Positions 7,863 to 8,864 of a stretch of 8,864 nucleotides of DNA are shown here, piece after piece (position 1 is the stretch's first letter; each line of letters begins with the position of its first letter). The stretch lies in assembly GCA_022702085.1 (NCBI GenBank), contig JAKONF010000167.1, positions 1 to 8,864 of the forward strand. The letters run 5' to 3'. The position numbers and the translations under genes were made by a program. Under the pieces are notes generated by a model that did no database searches, was not told the origin of the DNA, and saw only the letters and a list, made by a program, of their open reading frames with translations. Source of the DNA: Rickettsiaceae bacterium (lineage in GTDB: Bacteria > Pseudomonadota > Alphaproteobacteria > Rickettsiales > Rickettsiaceae).

Positions 7863-8573
7863 ATGCAATACAAAAATGTTCTCTTAAAAGTTTCAGGTGA
7901 AGCTCTGATGGGCGATAAACAATTTGGTCATGATTATGAAACCATCAAATCAATAGCTGAAGATATCAAAGAAGTTAAAGATTTAGGTGTTAGAGTTTGT
8001 GTAGTTGTCGGTGGTGGTAATATTTATCGAGGTAGCAATGCATCAATCTTAGGTTTAGAGCGCGCTGCAGCTGATTATATTGGCATGCTTGGTACTGTGA
8101 TTAATGCTTTAGCTTTACAAAATATTATGGAAAGCGTAGGTATTCTTACTCGAGTACTTTCGGCAATTCCAATGATGAATGTTTGCGAACCTTATATTAG
8201 GCGTAAAGCACAGCGTCATATGGAAAAAAACCGAGTAGTTATTTTTGCTGCAGGTACTGGTACTCCATTTTTTACTACCGATACCACTGCAGTACTCAGA
8301 GCTGCTGAAATGAACTGTGACTTAGTACTCAAGGGCACTAATGTCCACGGCGTATATGACGTAGATCCCATGACAAATCCAAGCGCAGTTAAATATGATA
8401 ACATTACCTACACTGAGGTTTTGAAAGATAATTTACAGGTAATGGACATGGCAGCAATTGCATTAGCGCGCGAAAATAATCTGCCAATAAAAGTTTTTTC
8501 TATCAAAGAAAAAGGTAACTTTGCTAGAGTGTTACAAAGTCAAGGTCAATTTACAAAAATTCAAGGAAGATAA
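7863..8573 (+). CDS. pyrH: UMP kinase (uridylate kinase)
   Basis: Cytosolic hexameric kinase of the amino-acid-kinase fold that makes UDP from UMP and ATP in pyrimidine nucleotide synthesis. It has 236 residues, the usual length. Visible motifs are LLKVSGEAL (7-15), GGGNIYRG (50-57), [16 protein letters not shown] (70-85), the UMP-site stretch [10 protein letters not shown] (131-140), GVYDVDP (163-169) and [11 protein letters not shown] (193-203). Two positions differ from the common family pattern: T134 where Asn is usual (GTGNPFF), and H162 where Asp is usual (VDGVY). The ATG is 2 bases after the oxygenase stop with a weak GAAGAG site 9 bases upstream, so the two are probably co-transcribed and coupled. 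frr follows 4 bases after the stop, the standard pyrH-frr pairing. The gene that often precedes pyrH, tsf, is not here. Confidence 0.97.
   Translation: MQYKNVLLKVSGEALMGDKQFGHDYETIKSIAEDIKEVKDLGVRVCVVVGGGNIYRGSNASILGLERAAADYIGMLGTVINALALQNIMESVGILTRVLSAIPMMNVCEPYIRRKAQRHMEKNRVVIFAAGTGTPFFTTDTTAVLRAAEMNCDLVLKGTNVHGVYDVDPMTNPSAVKYDNITYTEVLKDNLQVMDMAAIALARENNLPIKVFSIKEKGNFARVLQSQGQFTKIQGR
8563..8567 (+). promoter_or_regulatory. Ribosome binding site of frr (AAGGA)
   Basis: AAGGA lies 10 bases before the ATG at 8578, inside the last codons of pyrH. It supports the frr start and an operon with pyrH. Confidence 0.55.
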
Positions 8574-8577
8574 ATAT

Positions 8578-8864
8578 ATGGATAAAGCAATTTTACGTAA
8601 AGAATTAAGTGCTAAAATGGATAATGCACTCAAGAATTTAGATAATCAATTTAAAGGACTGCGAACAGGTAGGGCTTCTGTTAATCTGCTTGATCCTGTA
8701 CAAGTTGAAGCTTACGGTAGCAAAACCCCCCTTTCACAGGTAGGTACGGTTTCTACGCCAGATGCTAGAACAATCACCGTACAAGTATGGGATAAATCAA
8801 TGGTTAAAGCCGTGGAAAAAGCAATTACCGAAAGTAACTTGGGTTTAAATCCTGCAGCTGATGG
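8578..8864 (+). CDS. frr: Ribosome recycling factor (Frr/RRF), 3' end outside window
   Basis: Cytosolic factor that, with EF-G, splits the post-termination ribosome so it can be reused. My translation gives 95 codons plus two bases to the right edge, about half of the usual 185 or so residues. Family hallmarks are present in order: a first helix with [10 protein letters not shown] (25-34), [19 protein letters not shown] (37-55), [16 protein letters not shown] (59-74), and [17 protein letters not shown] (79-95). The first part of the long helix of domain I and much of the small domain II are covered; the remainder of domain I is beyond the window. The gene begins 4 bases after the pyrH stop with an AAGGA site, so it is almost certainly in the same operon. 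Nothing indicates damage. Confidence 0.97.
   Translation, partial: MDKAILRKELSAKMDNALKNLDNQFKGLRTGRASVNLLDPVQVEAYGSKTPLSQVGTVSTPDARTITVQVWDKSMVKAVEKAITESNLGLNPAAD

Noticed and set aside
8216..8404. 62-codon open frame on the minus strand
   Set aside because: Antisense to the most conserved part of pyrH; a shadow.
1..8864. CRISPR array, insertion sequence, palindromic repeat family, or tRNA gene
   Set aside because: Reading both strands I found no regularly spaced direct repeats, no transposase-like protein, no long inverted repeats in the genes and no cloverleaf-like stretch; almost all of the DNA is accounted for by core genes.

Overview
The window looks like chromosome from an AT-rich alphaproteobacterium, most likely a host-associated member of the Rickettsiales. 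The grounds are the low G+C content, respiratory complex I proteins of the alphaproteobacterial/mitochondrial type (NuoG of 686 residues with no N7-cluster cysteines, a short two-cluster NuoI), and a nuo cluster that begins at nuoG and is not preceded by nuoA-F. The species cannot be named from the sequence alone. The genes are dense and intact, with no RNA genes, insertion sequences, CRISPR arrays or pseudogenes visible.

Left two-thirds (1-6206, minus strand): a tightly packed run, in transcription order nuoG, nuoH, nuoI, nuoJ, nuoK, nuoL. Gaps are 1-15 bases, and nuoJ and nuoK overlap by 11 bases. NuoG and NuoI carry iron-sulfur clusters of the peripheral arm. NuoH links that arm to the membrane, and NuoJ, NuoK and NuoL form part of the proton-pumping membrane arm. 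nuoL runs off the left edge after 563 codons.

Middle (6207-6357): a 151-base, very AT-rich gap between divergent genes. It must hold the start signals for the nuo run on one side and for the carotenoid-oxygenase run on the other. It contains a perfect TTGACA box and a small imperfect inverted repeat.

Right third (6358-8864, plus strand): a carotenoid-oxygenase (RPE65/CCD) family gene, then pyrH (UMP kinase) 2 bases later and frr (ribosome recycling factor) 4 bases after that, cut by the right edge. pyrH-frr is a common housekeeping pair. A carotenoid oxygenase as the gene directly in front of it, in the place where tsf often sits, is not the usual arrangement.

The most noteworthy item is that oxygenase. 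It keeps all four iron-binding histidines and the three second-shell glutamates of the family, yet it starts with a lipoprotein signal peptide, so it is predicted to be a membrane-anchored enzyme outside the cytoplasm. No other carotenoid gene is visible. A smaller point is that the UMP kinase has two substitutions in motifs that are usually conserved.
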